DNA from: Chromera velia
Lineage: Eukaryota > Sar > Chromeraceae
Length of the DNA: 35,102 nucleotides
NCBI GenBank assembly: GCA_018398765.1
Contig: JAHBMJ010001134.1
Span: 1-35,102 of the forward strand
Direction of reading: 5' to 3'
The position numbers and the translations under genes were made by a program. The notes beneath the pieces are model-generated. The model was given only the letters and a program-made list of their open reading frames with translations, ran no database searches and had not been told where the DNA came from. Of the stretch, positions 1 to 10,867 are shown piece after piece. How positions within the stretch are numbered: position 1 is the stretch's first letter; the number at the start of each line of letters is the position of its first letter.

Positions 1-34
1 ACACACACATACATAAACACACACACACACACAC

Positions 35-98
<64 letters not shown>
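1..98. repeat. Microsatellite (CA)n then (GA)n
   Basis: Alternating CA dinucleotides to about base 70 pass directly into GA dinucleotides to about 98. It lies in an intron of the decayed Argonaute copy. Confidence 0.95.
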
Positions 99-99
<1 letters not shown>

Positions 100-404
100 C
101 GCATAGGCATCAGGAGGAGATAACACACACAACAGAAGAACCGACCTCCATGATCTTTGCATCCTCCCGAATGATATACAGAGCGGGGTGCGAGGTGCCA
201 ATCAGTCCCTTGTGGGAGCACAGCCAGAAGGACTTGACGCCCTGAGGGAGCATCAAATTCTCAACCGGACCCTCGAGAACCTGCAGGCAGGCAGGCATTG
301 ATTCGTAAATAAATAATTCGTCCATTTGATCCTCCATGCACTCAATCATTCATCCACTCAGCACTCTTTCACTGACTCACACATCTGTCCATCACTTCAT
401 TCAT

Positions 405-455
405 TCAGTCAGTCAGTGAGTCAGTGAGTCAGTCAGTCAGTCAGTCAGTCAGTCA
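405..455. repeat. (CAGT)n tetranucleotide repeat
   Basis: About twelve TCAG/GTCA units, slightly interrupted by GTGA variants, in the intron between the two clear exons of the Argonaute paralogue. Read on the minus strand it is a run of GACT/ACTG units, the same motif as the GTCAGT splice donors of this locus. Confidence 0.85.
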
Positions 456-1327
456 TCAAGCCAGCCGACAGCCAGCCAGCCAGCAAGCCAGTCAGCCAGA
501 ACCGGAGGCGATTCGAACAACCAACGGCAAGGGAGATCATTCAGGAGTTATCGAAGCCCGACGAGAAAGAACAACTCGGACATGAAGACCCAAAGGTATG
601 TCTCTGCATTCACCTTCTCTCTAATTCCACACACAGGAAGGCCCCCTCTCCCTTACTCACTCCCCCCAATCCCTTAAAGAGACACACACCGCTCACCTAG
701 ATGGACGGACCTCTCTCCTCTCCTGTCTGCACAGAGGAAGAAGAAGAAGACGAAGAAGTCTAGGACTCGTACGCAAGAGTGAAGTCTCTGTCTTGCAGCC
801 GCCTCAGCTGCCCCCAGGCAGGAAGGAGGGCAGGAAGGCAGGCAGGCTGGCAGGCGAGCATGAGCCTGGCTCGAGCTACTGATCCACCTACCTGCACTGC
901 CGACTGACCGTGCCGGCGGAGGGTTATGTGCCTGTTGATTGACCACACTGAAGGGCCTCACGTTGTCTGCATTGTACACGACAGGGAACCGCGTGTTCAT
1001 CGGAGGGCGCCTCCCTCCTCCAGCAGCCGCCTTGGCAGCAGGGTTCCATCTGATGCTCTCCGACCTCACACTTCCCCCCTCTCCCTCTGTCCCCCCTGCG
1101 GATGGGGGGGATGGTCCCTCCTCGTCCTCCTCCGGCTCCTCTCTCGCCAGGGGGACGGAAGTGAACGCCCGCACGTTATGGCATTTCTGCACCACCACAA
1201 CTGTCAACTTCACACCGTCACGGTACTTCTCCCCCCAAGATTGTGATTCTTCCTTCGTTTTGGCCGTCTTCTTGCCAAACTCGTAATACCAATCTCGTAC
1301 CTGCATGGGTCGGCGCAACGAGTGAGT

Positions 1328-1332
1328 AGACA

Positions 1333-1372
<40 letters not shown>

Positions 1373-1375
1373 CAT

Positions 1376-1409
<34 letters not shown>

Positions 1410-1467
1410 CGAGAGCGAGCGAGAGAGAGACAGAGACAGAGAGACAGATAGACAGATAGATAAACAG

Positions 1468-1503
<36 letters not shown>

Positions 1504-1640
1504 AGAGAGAGATAAAGAGAGAGAGAGAGAGAAAGAAAGAAAGAAACAAAGAGGGAAAGAAAGAAAGAAAGAAAGAAAGAAAGACAGACAGACAGACAGA
1601 CAGACAGAAAGGACGAAAGAAAGAAAGACAGAAAGGACGA
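1328..1640. repeat. Compound CA/GA/GAAA microsatellite block
   Basis: (CA)n at 1330-1368, (GA)n with GAGC variants to about 1440, GACAGATA units, a second (CA)n at 1470-1500, then (GAAA)n and (CAGA)n to about 1640. The block fills an intron of the Argonaute paralogue. The long minus-strand reading frames across it are Cys-Val, Leu-Ser and Phe-Leu runs and are not coding. Confidence 0.9.
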
Positions 1641-1968
1641 AAAAACGAAAGGCAGGGAGAAACTGAGAAAGGAAAGAAGGAAGCAAGGGAGGAAAAAGCG
1701 AAAGAGAGACTGTCACGGAAAGGAAGGAAGAAAGGGAAAGCAGGATAAAAGGAAGAGGCGGGGGAAAGTGAGAGGAACAAAGAAGGGAAGAGAACACACA
1801 CCTGTACAACCAACAGAATGTCCAAGACGGTTCTCCTGTGGTCGCTGTGCCACACAAAGGCACTCAGTCGCCGCACAGTCAGATCCAGGTCAGCCAGAAC
1901 ACGCCACATTCGCAACACCAAAAACAAGTGGAAGGAAGCGAAAGGAAGGAATGCCGACGTGACAAACG

Positions 1969-2804
1969 ACGAATCTGAGAGATCGGGAGACTTACTGCTT
2001 CACATGCAATTTCCCTCACTCCACCCACACCCACACCCACACACACACACACACACCTCCCCTCTGGTGCTCAACATCCAGAGGAATCTGACAGATCGTC
2101 AGACTGCTTCCTATGCAATTTCCCTCACTCCCCGCTGACCACGGTCGACGCACGCACAGAGTTATTTCATTGCATGCATTTATGCGTTCACTTCTTGGCG
2201 CGCAAGCCTTTTACTAACGTCACCGCTGTCCTGTCCTGTCCCTTCTCAACCGCCCTGTCGCGGGACTGACTTCAGATCACGGACGTCTATTCCCATTCCA
2301 GCATCATTCCCACCCTTTCTCTTCTATCCTCTCACCTCGATTGCCCTTCGTGAAAACACACACAAAAACAATGTCTCCCGCCAGAGACCTGTTTGGATGC
2401 CCTGGGGGGAGTCCACAAAGAGAGCGGAGGGGCTCCATTCAGATGCAAGAATGCACAGGCATCACGTACACCATACGGCAATCCATTCACTTATGCATGC
2501 AGACACGAAACGGATCGTTTTGACCCCTCGAACTTTCAGCATATAAACAAGTTCCTTCTGCACGCACGCATTGAAAGCACTCATTTTCTCTCCATTCCCG
2601 ACACTCTACACACGCATTTGCCCCCATCAGGTGACAGAGCGAAACAGAAAGACAGACAGACAAATACAAAAAGACCGTGGCAAGAATATGCGGACACAAA
2701 CAAACATACAGATGGCTTCACCCACTGTGTCCTTCCCCTCCCCGCATCTTTCCACCGGAGTGCAGCAGAGAAACTTCTCTCAACTTGCTCTTCTAGCTGC
2801 CTCC
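1969..2804. other. Spacer between the two Argonaute copies, no gene seen
   Basis: I find no Argonaute-like peptide or other recognisable coding sequence here. It holds a short (CA)n run near 2036-2056 and C/T-rich sequence. A phrase beginning GCAATTTCCCTCACTCC occurs twice (about 2006 and 2115). The intact Argonaute terminates at 2805, so its 3' UTR and polyadenylation site must lie in this stretch. Confidence 0.6.
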
Positions 2805-5800
2805 TCACAAGAAGAACATTCTGCCCCACGCCTGTCTCTCCGCCTCCTCCCCAAAGACGGGACGGTTGCAAGGAATGCTCTCTAACAAAATCTCATTCGC
2901 AGCCACCTCCGCCTCCGCTCTCCACTTCATCATCTGTACGTTATACGTCTCTTTCGTCATCCCGACTCCCGTCTCCTCAGCCTTGGGATCGATCTTCAAC
3001 TGGGCCTGCTGCTGCTTCCACAGCCACTTCTGTTTCCAGAGGTGCTTCATCGCGTGGTCAGCCAGGATGTCGGCGTAGAACGCAGGCACAGGGTAGGACG
3101 TTGCCCGCGTGGTTCTCTGGGAGAGGTGGCACAGGTGGTACCCGAAGAGCTTCAGACCATTGAGGTCCATCGCCATATTCTCCGGCATGCCCTCTTCGTC
3201 AAGGAGCGCGTCCTCCCTCACAACGTACAGAGAGGGGTGCGAGGTGCCAATCTGGCCCTTGTGCGAACAGAGCCAGAAGGACTTCACCCCAGGGGGAAGC
3301 ATCAAATTCTCAACGGCGCCTTCCAAAACCTGCAAAGGAGAAATGGAAACGACAGTTTTGGAGAGACAGAAAAAATTACGTGAGCACGCCAGCCAGCCAG
3401 ACAGGAGACAGGGGGATTCGAAGGCAACCTCAAGGAACACGGCAAAGGGGGGAAAAGGAATCAGAAAGTTCAACACTGGCACAAAAAACAGTCTCAGCAC
3501 AAACAAACGGACACGCAATTGAGAGAGAGAGAGAGAGAGAGAAATCATGGCACCTTGCAATGAGAAAAGCGGCCCTCCCTCTGCTCTATTCATTCTCTTC
3601 CACCCACCCACCGACCGTTCCAGGAGGGGGGTTCTCGACTCTAGGGTTCCACGGGTCTGGAGCTCTGTCTCCTCCTCTTCCTCCCCTGCCCCCCCTCCCT
3701 CCCCTCCCACCCCTACCGGCGGGCGAAGGAGCCTCAGAACCGCCTATGCCTCCCCCCATGCCGCTCCAAACGGAAGAGGCAGAGGACTCAGCCCCACTCC
3801 ACTGCTGGTCGACGGGGGGGGGCACGAAGAAGGGACGCACATCGTCTCCACGGAAGGAGACAGGGAATCTAGGGTAGGAGGGGAGGGGACCGACCACCCG
3901 GGAGGACGAAGACGCCGCCGAAGAGCGACTTCCCCAGAGTTCACCACCTGCCCCCCCAACTGGAGGCTCCCCTGACAAGGACACCCCAGCGGCAGACGCA
4001 GCGTCATCCTCGAACGATGGAGGCACTGCGGTGAACACACGCGTGTTGTGCCGCTTCTGAACGATAATCACTGTCAGCTTGACACCCTCTGCGAACTTGG
4101 GCCCGGCGCCTTCGAGAACTTTCTCTCCAATGTCGTAGTACAGCTCTCGCACCTGCAGGGAGTAACGACAGAAAGATTTGCACGAAGAGTGGAAAGGAAT
4201 TTGGGTGGGAGACGGGTCGGACGTGGAAGAAAGTGAATGCCGCCAGCATGAAGTTCAGAAGACCAACTCGGTCGGCAGCGTGCAGGTAGGGTCGAGGAGA
4301 AAGGGTGGCAGGGTGAGAAGCTGATTAAGAGGAAATGAAGGCGAGATGAGCAAAAAAGGCTTTGCAGGAGAACCTCCCTTTCTGTGCCACGCTCTCTTTG
4401 TCTCTTTCAATCTGCAATTGGCTCTACTCTTTGCGTCAACTGATTCGCTCGATTTGTTTCTTTCGCTTTCTTGTTTTCCCCCACTGCCCGAAGCCGCCTG
4501 ACCGACCTGTTCGATCTCCTGATCGACGACTGTCTCTACCTGCGCGTCCGACACGCCGTCTCTGAAGATGACCAGGTGGAGGGGGGGGAGTCGCGTCTGG
4601 CGGCCCGGCACCGTCCACTCCCTCCGGTTGGCCAGGCACACCCCCAGCATCTCCTTGAAGAGTTTCTTCTCCGGGGTCCCGATCACCTCCTGTGCCGCCG
4701 ACTTGGGCCCGGTCCCGCACTGAGCTCTGACACAGTGGGTCCACTGGGTCAGCTTCTCGTCCACAGAGCAGACCATGGCACACACAGAGGGCTGGACACG
4801 GGACGCCCCCCCCTGAGGAGGAGGGTGCGTGACGTCGACCCCTATGACTGCGATGTCGTGTCTAACCCTGTTGAACAAATCCTCGATGATGCGGAGACCG
4901 TCGGAGTTCGTCTTGTCGAGGGCCCAGTTGGTGCCTCCGAGACGGCTGTTCACCTGCAGGCAGTCAAAATCGATCATACACACATGTTGTGCATAGACGG
5001 ACTCAACAGTGGCATACGTTCTGTGGACACTCCGAAAACATCCGAGGCGTCTACGTGGACTGAGTGAGACACAAAGACGCCCAGCCAGACTGCAATGTTT
5101 CCCTTTACCCTCCCCTGCACAAATAGACGTGTGAACCAACACACACACACACACCTTCAGGGCAATATTGCTCGCATACTGCACAGAGATCTCCCCGTTT
5201 CGGTCGGGTTTCAGGGCCTTGTCGGCCACCTGCAGAGAGGGGTCGTGGGGTGGAGAGGGAAAAAAAGCCCTTCTTTCTGAGAGGCCAGATAGGACTGCAA
5301 CATGGGAAGTCATCAGATCGGAGAGAAGGGGTGTAGCAGACAAGAGACAAAGGAAAGCCTTCCTTCCCACAAAACGAAGTGATGCCATAGAGCTCAAGAG
5401 ACTCCCCCACTCTAGCTGCCTCCCTCCCTCCCTCGGGCAAACAATCCAGCAGACTGCCTGCCAGCCTGGTTGAGGGAAGTAAGGGACCGACCACGCATGT
5501 GTTCCTGATTCTGCCATCAAGGAATGATTTGACGAGTGACCACGGCTGCTCCTGATTGCCCGGAAGGAACACAAAGGCGTAGTCAGGTCTGGCCTCGGGC
5601 TGCACGCAGAGGGAGAAGAGAAGAGAGGGCAGGAGAGGTCAATGAGAAGAGAGAGAGCAACGCACAGTGATAGGACGAAGCGGCCGAAGAAGAAGAGAAA
5701 GCAGAGAATGGGGAACTTACCTGCTTTGTGCTTCAGCTTGATGGGGGAAAACCGGGGAGAAGGTTGAAGATGCCAGATACACGAAGAGGCAGGGAAGTAA

Positions 5801-8729
5801 ACAGGCGAGGGAAAACAAAATGGAATCATGCACCCGTGGTGGTGTTCGGATGGCATTCTGCTGGATGCAGGGTTACTCAATTCTCAAAGATTTGCTTCCC
5901 GATTGTAGATTGATACCTGATTCCCTAACTCAATTATTATGTGACTGACTTGCTGACTGACTAAGTGACTGACTGACTGACTGACCGGCAACGCTGCCAT
6001 GAAACCATCGAATCTCATTTGCATCTCGACCTGTCTCTCCTCCATGTACGCCATCCACTCCTGTTCTTGCTCTGGCGTCTCGAACTCTTCTACAGCACCC
6101 TTACGGGCCTGTTGGGCCTCTGGGGCAGGTCCCCCCCCTCTACCTCCTCCCCTACCGCCACGCCCCCCTCCACGGGCTCCCCCCCGCCCTCCCCGTGAGG
6201 ACACAGCCGACTGGGGCCTCACTCTCCGAAATTGGAGATCGATAAAGAACACCGGACCCGTCTGGAGGTCTAGGGTGATCTCATGCTCCCGAAAGAGGGC
6301 GTCTCCCAGGGCATTCATGAACTTCTCAATGCGATCTCCTCTCTGATCGTACGAGAGAATGCAAAACCGCAAGGGCTTTGCACGCACAAGATCGGGAGCC
6401 TTCACGTAGCTGCTCTTGTTCGCCATGTTCCAACTCGCGTCGTCCTTCACGCGTGCGTCAACACTGCGGAACCGAGCGTTTGCCTGTCCAGCCAGCAGAA
6501 GGGGTGCGACAGGTAGGACCGCGGCCTCGACTCTGAACATGACTGGGTCAATGGTCACTCCGAAGTGCTGGAGGATGCGGTTGCCTGAGCAGTACACCTC
6601 CTTCACTGTCCGGAGAATTTCGCCTCTTCGCTCCTGAAGGGAACACAAGAAAGAACAGCAGCTCTTCAATTACGGAGTTGGCAAGACCAAACCGGTGTGT
6701 GGGTCAAGATGGAGTGTGCACGGAGGTGTGACACAAACAAGAGAGGGCCTGTAGGGAAGGACGGAGAAGAACGGAAGCGATGTAGCACAGAAGGCAGGGG
6801 GCAGGCAGAAACAAGTGAGGAAGGAAGGGGGCTGAAGGAAGGAGAAATAGAAGCTGAATGTGGGACAGGAAGTTTCTCAGACAGGCAAGGAGCGAAAACA
6901 TTGGAGAGTCAGCTATCACCTTCATGTGGCGAGTTCCACATTTCTTGTGGGAAAGACACACACACACACACACACACACACAAGGAGAGAGAAGAGTTGT
7001 TCGGAAGAGAAAACGAAGCAAGAAAGGAATAGAGAGAGACTGACCCCCGGGTCCATAAGTCCTGAGGTCTGCAGTGCCGCCTTCTCGTCTGGCTGTGCTC
7101 CTCTGGCGGGGCTCTGGAAGGGTTCGATGGTGCAGCAGCAGAGGGGAATCTTGGATCCTCCCACCATCTCTACCAGGGGCTCGTGAGCGTGGATGAACGG
7201 GATGTTCTGTTCAGGAAAACGGGGTCTCAGAAAGCCGTTCCAGTAGTCCATCTCGCAGGTCTCAACAGGGGGGTCGTTCGGGTCAGCGTCGGGCTCTGGT
7301 TTGCGCACAAATCGGTGGGTCCCTGCTCTCTTTCCGGGATCTGTCACACTGAACCTCAAGAATGTGTAATCGGACCTGCAGAGAATTGACTTGAATCATA
7401 CGCGCATTGTATCAATGGTCAGGGGGGATTGCAGGGTCTTCTCTCTTTCTTTTTCGTCGCCCGGAGGCAGAAACACAAGAAAAGAAAAGAAAGGAAAGGA
7501 AAAGAAAAGAAAGGAAAGGAAAAGAAAAGGAAGGAAAAGAAAAGAAAAGAAAAGAAAAGAAAAGAAGAGAAGAGAAGAGAAGAGAAAAGAAAAGGAAGGA
7601 AAAGGAAGGAATGAAATTTTGGTCGAAGGAAGCGTCGACACAAAGTGATGTTCTTTGAAGGAAAAGAAGGGGCTCTGGCAATTCAGTGCAAGAACAGAAG
7701 AGAAGGCAACACCAGCAGGATAGTGCATGGGTAGCAGGTGGATGTACGCACTTCCTCGTTCTCCTTCTCGGATTCAAAAGGAAAAAGGGAAGAAACACGC
7801 CCCGCTGACCTGTTTCCTTTCCCCCGAATCTTCAGCCCTCTCATGGCGGAGTGTCTGTTCAGCTTTTCCTCATCCTCCTGATTCATCTGCTCAAGCTGGA
7901 CGTCCAACAGTTTCGCGTTTCTCCGATCCTGGGAGAGGATCCGCTGAAAAAATTCACGCGCCGTCTGTCCGGGTCGGTAGGCGAGACCCACAGTCACGTT
8001 CAGACAGAGGGACAGCTGTGGGGTGGCCAGAGGGGTACGCTCGCCTGTGAGTCCAATGCCCATCTTAAACCCTCTCCATCCGACCGTGCCAAATTTATTC
8101 GGATCATCCATCTCCAGAGGGAACAGAGCGGAGTCCTTGTTGGGGAAGAACATCCGACCCCTCTTTGTGCACACAACAGATGCCTGGAGATCCTCTACCT
8201 CCCTCCTTCTGAAGGTGGTGGCCCCGCAAAGCACGATATTCAACGCATAAAGGATGGTCATCTTGATGTCTTCTGGAGTCTGCGGCACGAAAATGTCGTT
8301 GACTCTGATTTCACCCATGGGGGGTTGACAAGGAAGGATGGTCAGGTTGTTCAACAGAATCGTGACAGGCTCAGCAGCGATCAAGGTGTACTCCCCATCC
8401 CACCCAATCAGGTACTCCTTCTTCTTCAGCTGGCGGAGGTTGCTCTCCATCACCTTCTCCCTCTCCCTCTTGGACATGTCGTTCTCTCTAAAGATCACCT
8501 CGTGCTTGTGCAGGATCAACCCGTCTCCTGTCAGCACCTTGAAGTAATTCACATCCAGGGACAGGCGCTGCCACGTGGAGGGGTCCTTCGGATCCGGCTT
8601 CGGCCCTCCCATGTGAGGTGCTGGGGAGGGTCCGGGAGGCCCGGGAGGGCCAGGGGGTCCGGGTGGAGCAGGTGGCATGGGGGGAAGGGGGGGACCCATC
8701 CCGAGTGGTTGGGGGTAACTGGGGTACAT
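2805..8729 (-). CDS. Argonaute-family protein, 8 exons, complete
   Basis: Small-RNA-guided effector of RNA silencing. Exons read 8729-7810, 7375-7045, 6633-5986, 5599-5492, 5229-5155, 4953-4507, 4152-3616 and 3329-2805. All junctions are GT-AG and the frame is continuous to a TGA, giving about 1196 residues. Order: proline-rich N-terminus (GPPGPPGPPGP), N and L1 domains (about 45-300), PAZ (about 305-395), L2, MID (about 500-555), then PIWI from PDYAFVFLPG (638) to the end. PIWI signatures are IGVDVTHP (D734), IFRDGVSD (D826), a candidate glutamate in AAQEV (E783), VQKRHNTRVF, and SFWLCSHKGQIGTS. The residue expected to be the fourth catalytic His is Val1058. RGG tracts interrupt the MID-PIWI linker (563-585) and a PIWI loop (989-1004), making the protein longer than a usual ~850-1000 aa Argonaute. 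The ATG is the first Met of the first recognised exon; an upstream 5' exon is not excluded. Family assignment is very secure; subfamily is open. Confidence 0.95.
6957..6983. repeat. (CA)n microsatellite in Argonaute intron 2
   Basis: About thirteen CA units inside the intron spanning 7044-6634. Confidence 0.9.
7481..7611. repeat. Polypurine AAAGA/AAAGG tract in Argonaute intron 1
   Basis: About 130 bases composed only of A and G on the plus strand (AAAGAAAAG, AAAGGAAAGG and AGAGAAG units), inside the intron 7809-7376. On the transcribed strand of the Argonaute gene this is a long polypyrimidine run. It could form triplex DNA or act as a splicing pyrimidine tract, although it lies about 100 bases from the acceptor. 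Confidence 0.9.
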
Positions 8730-9508
8730 CGGTGCAGCAAGTCACACCAAAGGCGCGGCCAAGTGCAGGATGACGCTAACTGCCGCAAATTTGGGCCCCT
8801 GTTGTGACAGGACGAAACACAAGAGCTCAAGGGAAGCTATGCCCTAGAACCCCCAAAGATGGCGAAGAGCAGTTTCCCTCCCTGACGTCGGACAGATTCA
8901 GGGGCTTGTGATTGCGCTGGCAGCCCGGAGAACTATACGGGTTTTCCTCTGTTTTGTGTTCCCTCGCGATAAGGTGCGTATGAGCCCCTGCAAAAACCGC
9001 ACACAGCACAAGAGTCTACAACAAATCCTTGTGTATAATTCTTCAGAAGTCCGGGCTCACAGTACTCCAAAGGACTCTTTGAAAGGATCTCGAGACAAGC
9101 TGTCTCCGGATCCGAGTTCTGTTTCACGCATGCATGCGTGCGACCGCGCGCGCGTCTTTCCGCACGGCCCGGGCCGGGGTTGACTGGACCCGCGGCCCGC
9201 GGCCGAGTCTATGCACCAACCGATACTGGAGCAAAATTTTCACTGCAATCCTTCTCGAATCCTCTCCACTCTCACCCGTTGTTTGGAAGAGACTTCAGTG
9301 GGGGAAGCGCTTTATTCGGCATACACCTGTCTGCCCATCTGGGTTGATTCCTGTCTGTGTGATCTCGGTTGTGTGCTTGGAGGACGGAGGGTTGTTTTCG
9401 GAGTTTTAGTATCTCTCCGGGGTCACTAAGCAACACCTTTCGATCGCGCAACAGCTCAACTGAACTCAGATTTTGGAGGCAGGATTTTTGTACCAGAATC
9501 CGTAGAAA
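8730..9508. promoter_or_regulatory. Divergent intergenic region between Argonaute and the plus-strand gene
   Basis: These 779 bases separate the initiator ATGs of two genes transcribed outward, so both 5' UTRs and promoters, possibly shared, must lie here. A CpG-dense patch at about 9140-9205 (GCGCGCGCG, GGCCCGGGCCGGGG, CCCGCGGCCCGCGGCCG) stands out from its surroundings. No TATA box or initiator could be assigned with confidence. Confidence 0.5.
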
Positions 9509-10819
9509 ATGTTGACCACAGGTCCTCGTAAGATGTCCTCGCCTGTGAGCAGCAAGAAGGCCGAGCTAAAGAGTTACATCAAGATTGACACTGCTGTTGA
9601 AAGACACCCTCTGAAAACCTCCGACCACGAGATTCAACAGATGGCCCAGCTGCCTCTGCTTCAAGCAGGAGGGCGTTTTGTCTCTCTGGTTATGGAGCAG
9701 AAGATGTTTGGGAGCAATCTGGACATAGAACCTGTTGAGCAGCTTCACCTCGCTCCCGTCAACAAGGGAGGAAAGACGTACAGAGTCATGAAACTCACAA
9801 CTGGAAAGCGTAAAGTCGACCCCCACTTTTTCTGTCCCGCCCACACCTGCTTCCACTGTCACGCCGACAGGCGCTTCTTTGTGAAGGTGTGGAAGTTGGA
9901 TGCTAGTTACACCAGCACAAGAGTCGACGAGTGGGCGGAGGACCGGGAGAGAGTTCAAGGCTTCGTGCCCTGCTCGACCTGTGCGTGGAAAGGAATGTAC
10001 AGACACAACTGGCCCCAGGGGTATGTCAGGCCCACGCAGGAGGAAATGGATGCTTGGGACCGAGCTAATTCCTCTGTCAAGGCTGTGCGCCTGGCAGATG
10101 CATCCAGAAGGAGGCAGCTGGGGATGCTGGCAACCTCCGCGGGGGGGAGACCCAAGGTCGAAGGGCGACCCTTTGACCCAGCTATTTATGACGCAACTAC
10201 GGGCCTGCACGTATTCTGCAAAGAAGACGGGCGGGTGGTAGCTATTTATGAGGAAAAGGTCAGACAGACAGCGAATCATTGGTACCACTTCTTTCTGCAC
10301 GTCTCCGGACTTCTTTCTGCGCTTTGGCCTTCCAATCGATTCGCCCAAAGAAAGTGGCTTCTCCTTTGATCGATCCTGTGTTGCCGCTGCTTCACTTCCT
10401 GCATCTCAACTTGAGGCCCCAACCCACTCCTAAATTCTTCTCTGGGCATCTCGACTGCCCTCCCTGATTTTCTCATTTGTTCATGAAGAGAATGGCCTCC
10501 CTCACTTTCGATCCTCCACACCTGATTGCTTTCCTCCTTCTCCTCCTCTTGCACCGTCACTCTCACGCGGGATGCTTTTTTCTTTCAGAGCTCGAGAAAG
10601 CCCTTTAAGTGTGCGTGACATTCCAGAAAACCAGTACAGCCGTCAAGGGTTCCATCAGTCTTGAATCTCTTTTTCTTCTCTTTCTTTTGGTACCCTCTGG
10701 GTGGATTCACGCAGCTCGGGTACGGCCTGGAGGACACTCTGCGGTCGTTCGTGAAGGCCATCGGACCAAAAGTCGAAACTAGCTTTTTCTCAAGACAAAC
10801 GGTGAGCATAGCCTGGGCG

Positions 10820-10867
<48 letters not shown>

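Larger units (their letters stand above)
146..1968 (-). pseudogene. Decayed partial Argonaute paralogue, C-terminal PIWI exons, runs off left edge
   Basis: Two exons are clear homologues of the last two exons of the neighbouring Argonaute gene, with introns at the same places. Exon 1300-909 encodes VRDWYYEFGKK, KLTVVVVQKCHN and RFPVVYNADNVRPF. Exon 280-146 encodes VLEGPVENLMLPQGVKSFW, CSHKGLIGTSHPALYIIRED, and ends at a GTCGGT donor, so the gene continues beyond base 1. A less certain exon ends at 1802 (up to about 1968) and aligns loosely with the exon holding the second catalytic Asp, but RDG reads WHS there. The 909 end is one base short relative to the intact copy (17 against 18 bases after the conserved Asn codon), which puts the next exon out of frame. 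No N, PAZ or MID sequence was found between 2000 and 2804. A degenerating 3' segment of a tandem duplicate is the best reading; a sequencing error at the splice edge is the alternative. Confidence 0.65.

Noticed and set aside
674-1927. A 417-codon minus-strand frame read as one protein
   Set aside because: Most of it translates an intron full of CA, GA and GAAA microsatellites. Only the Argonaute-like exon within it (1300-909) is supported.
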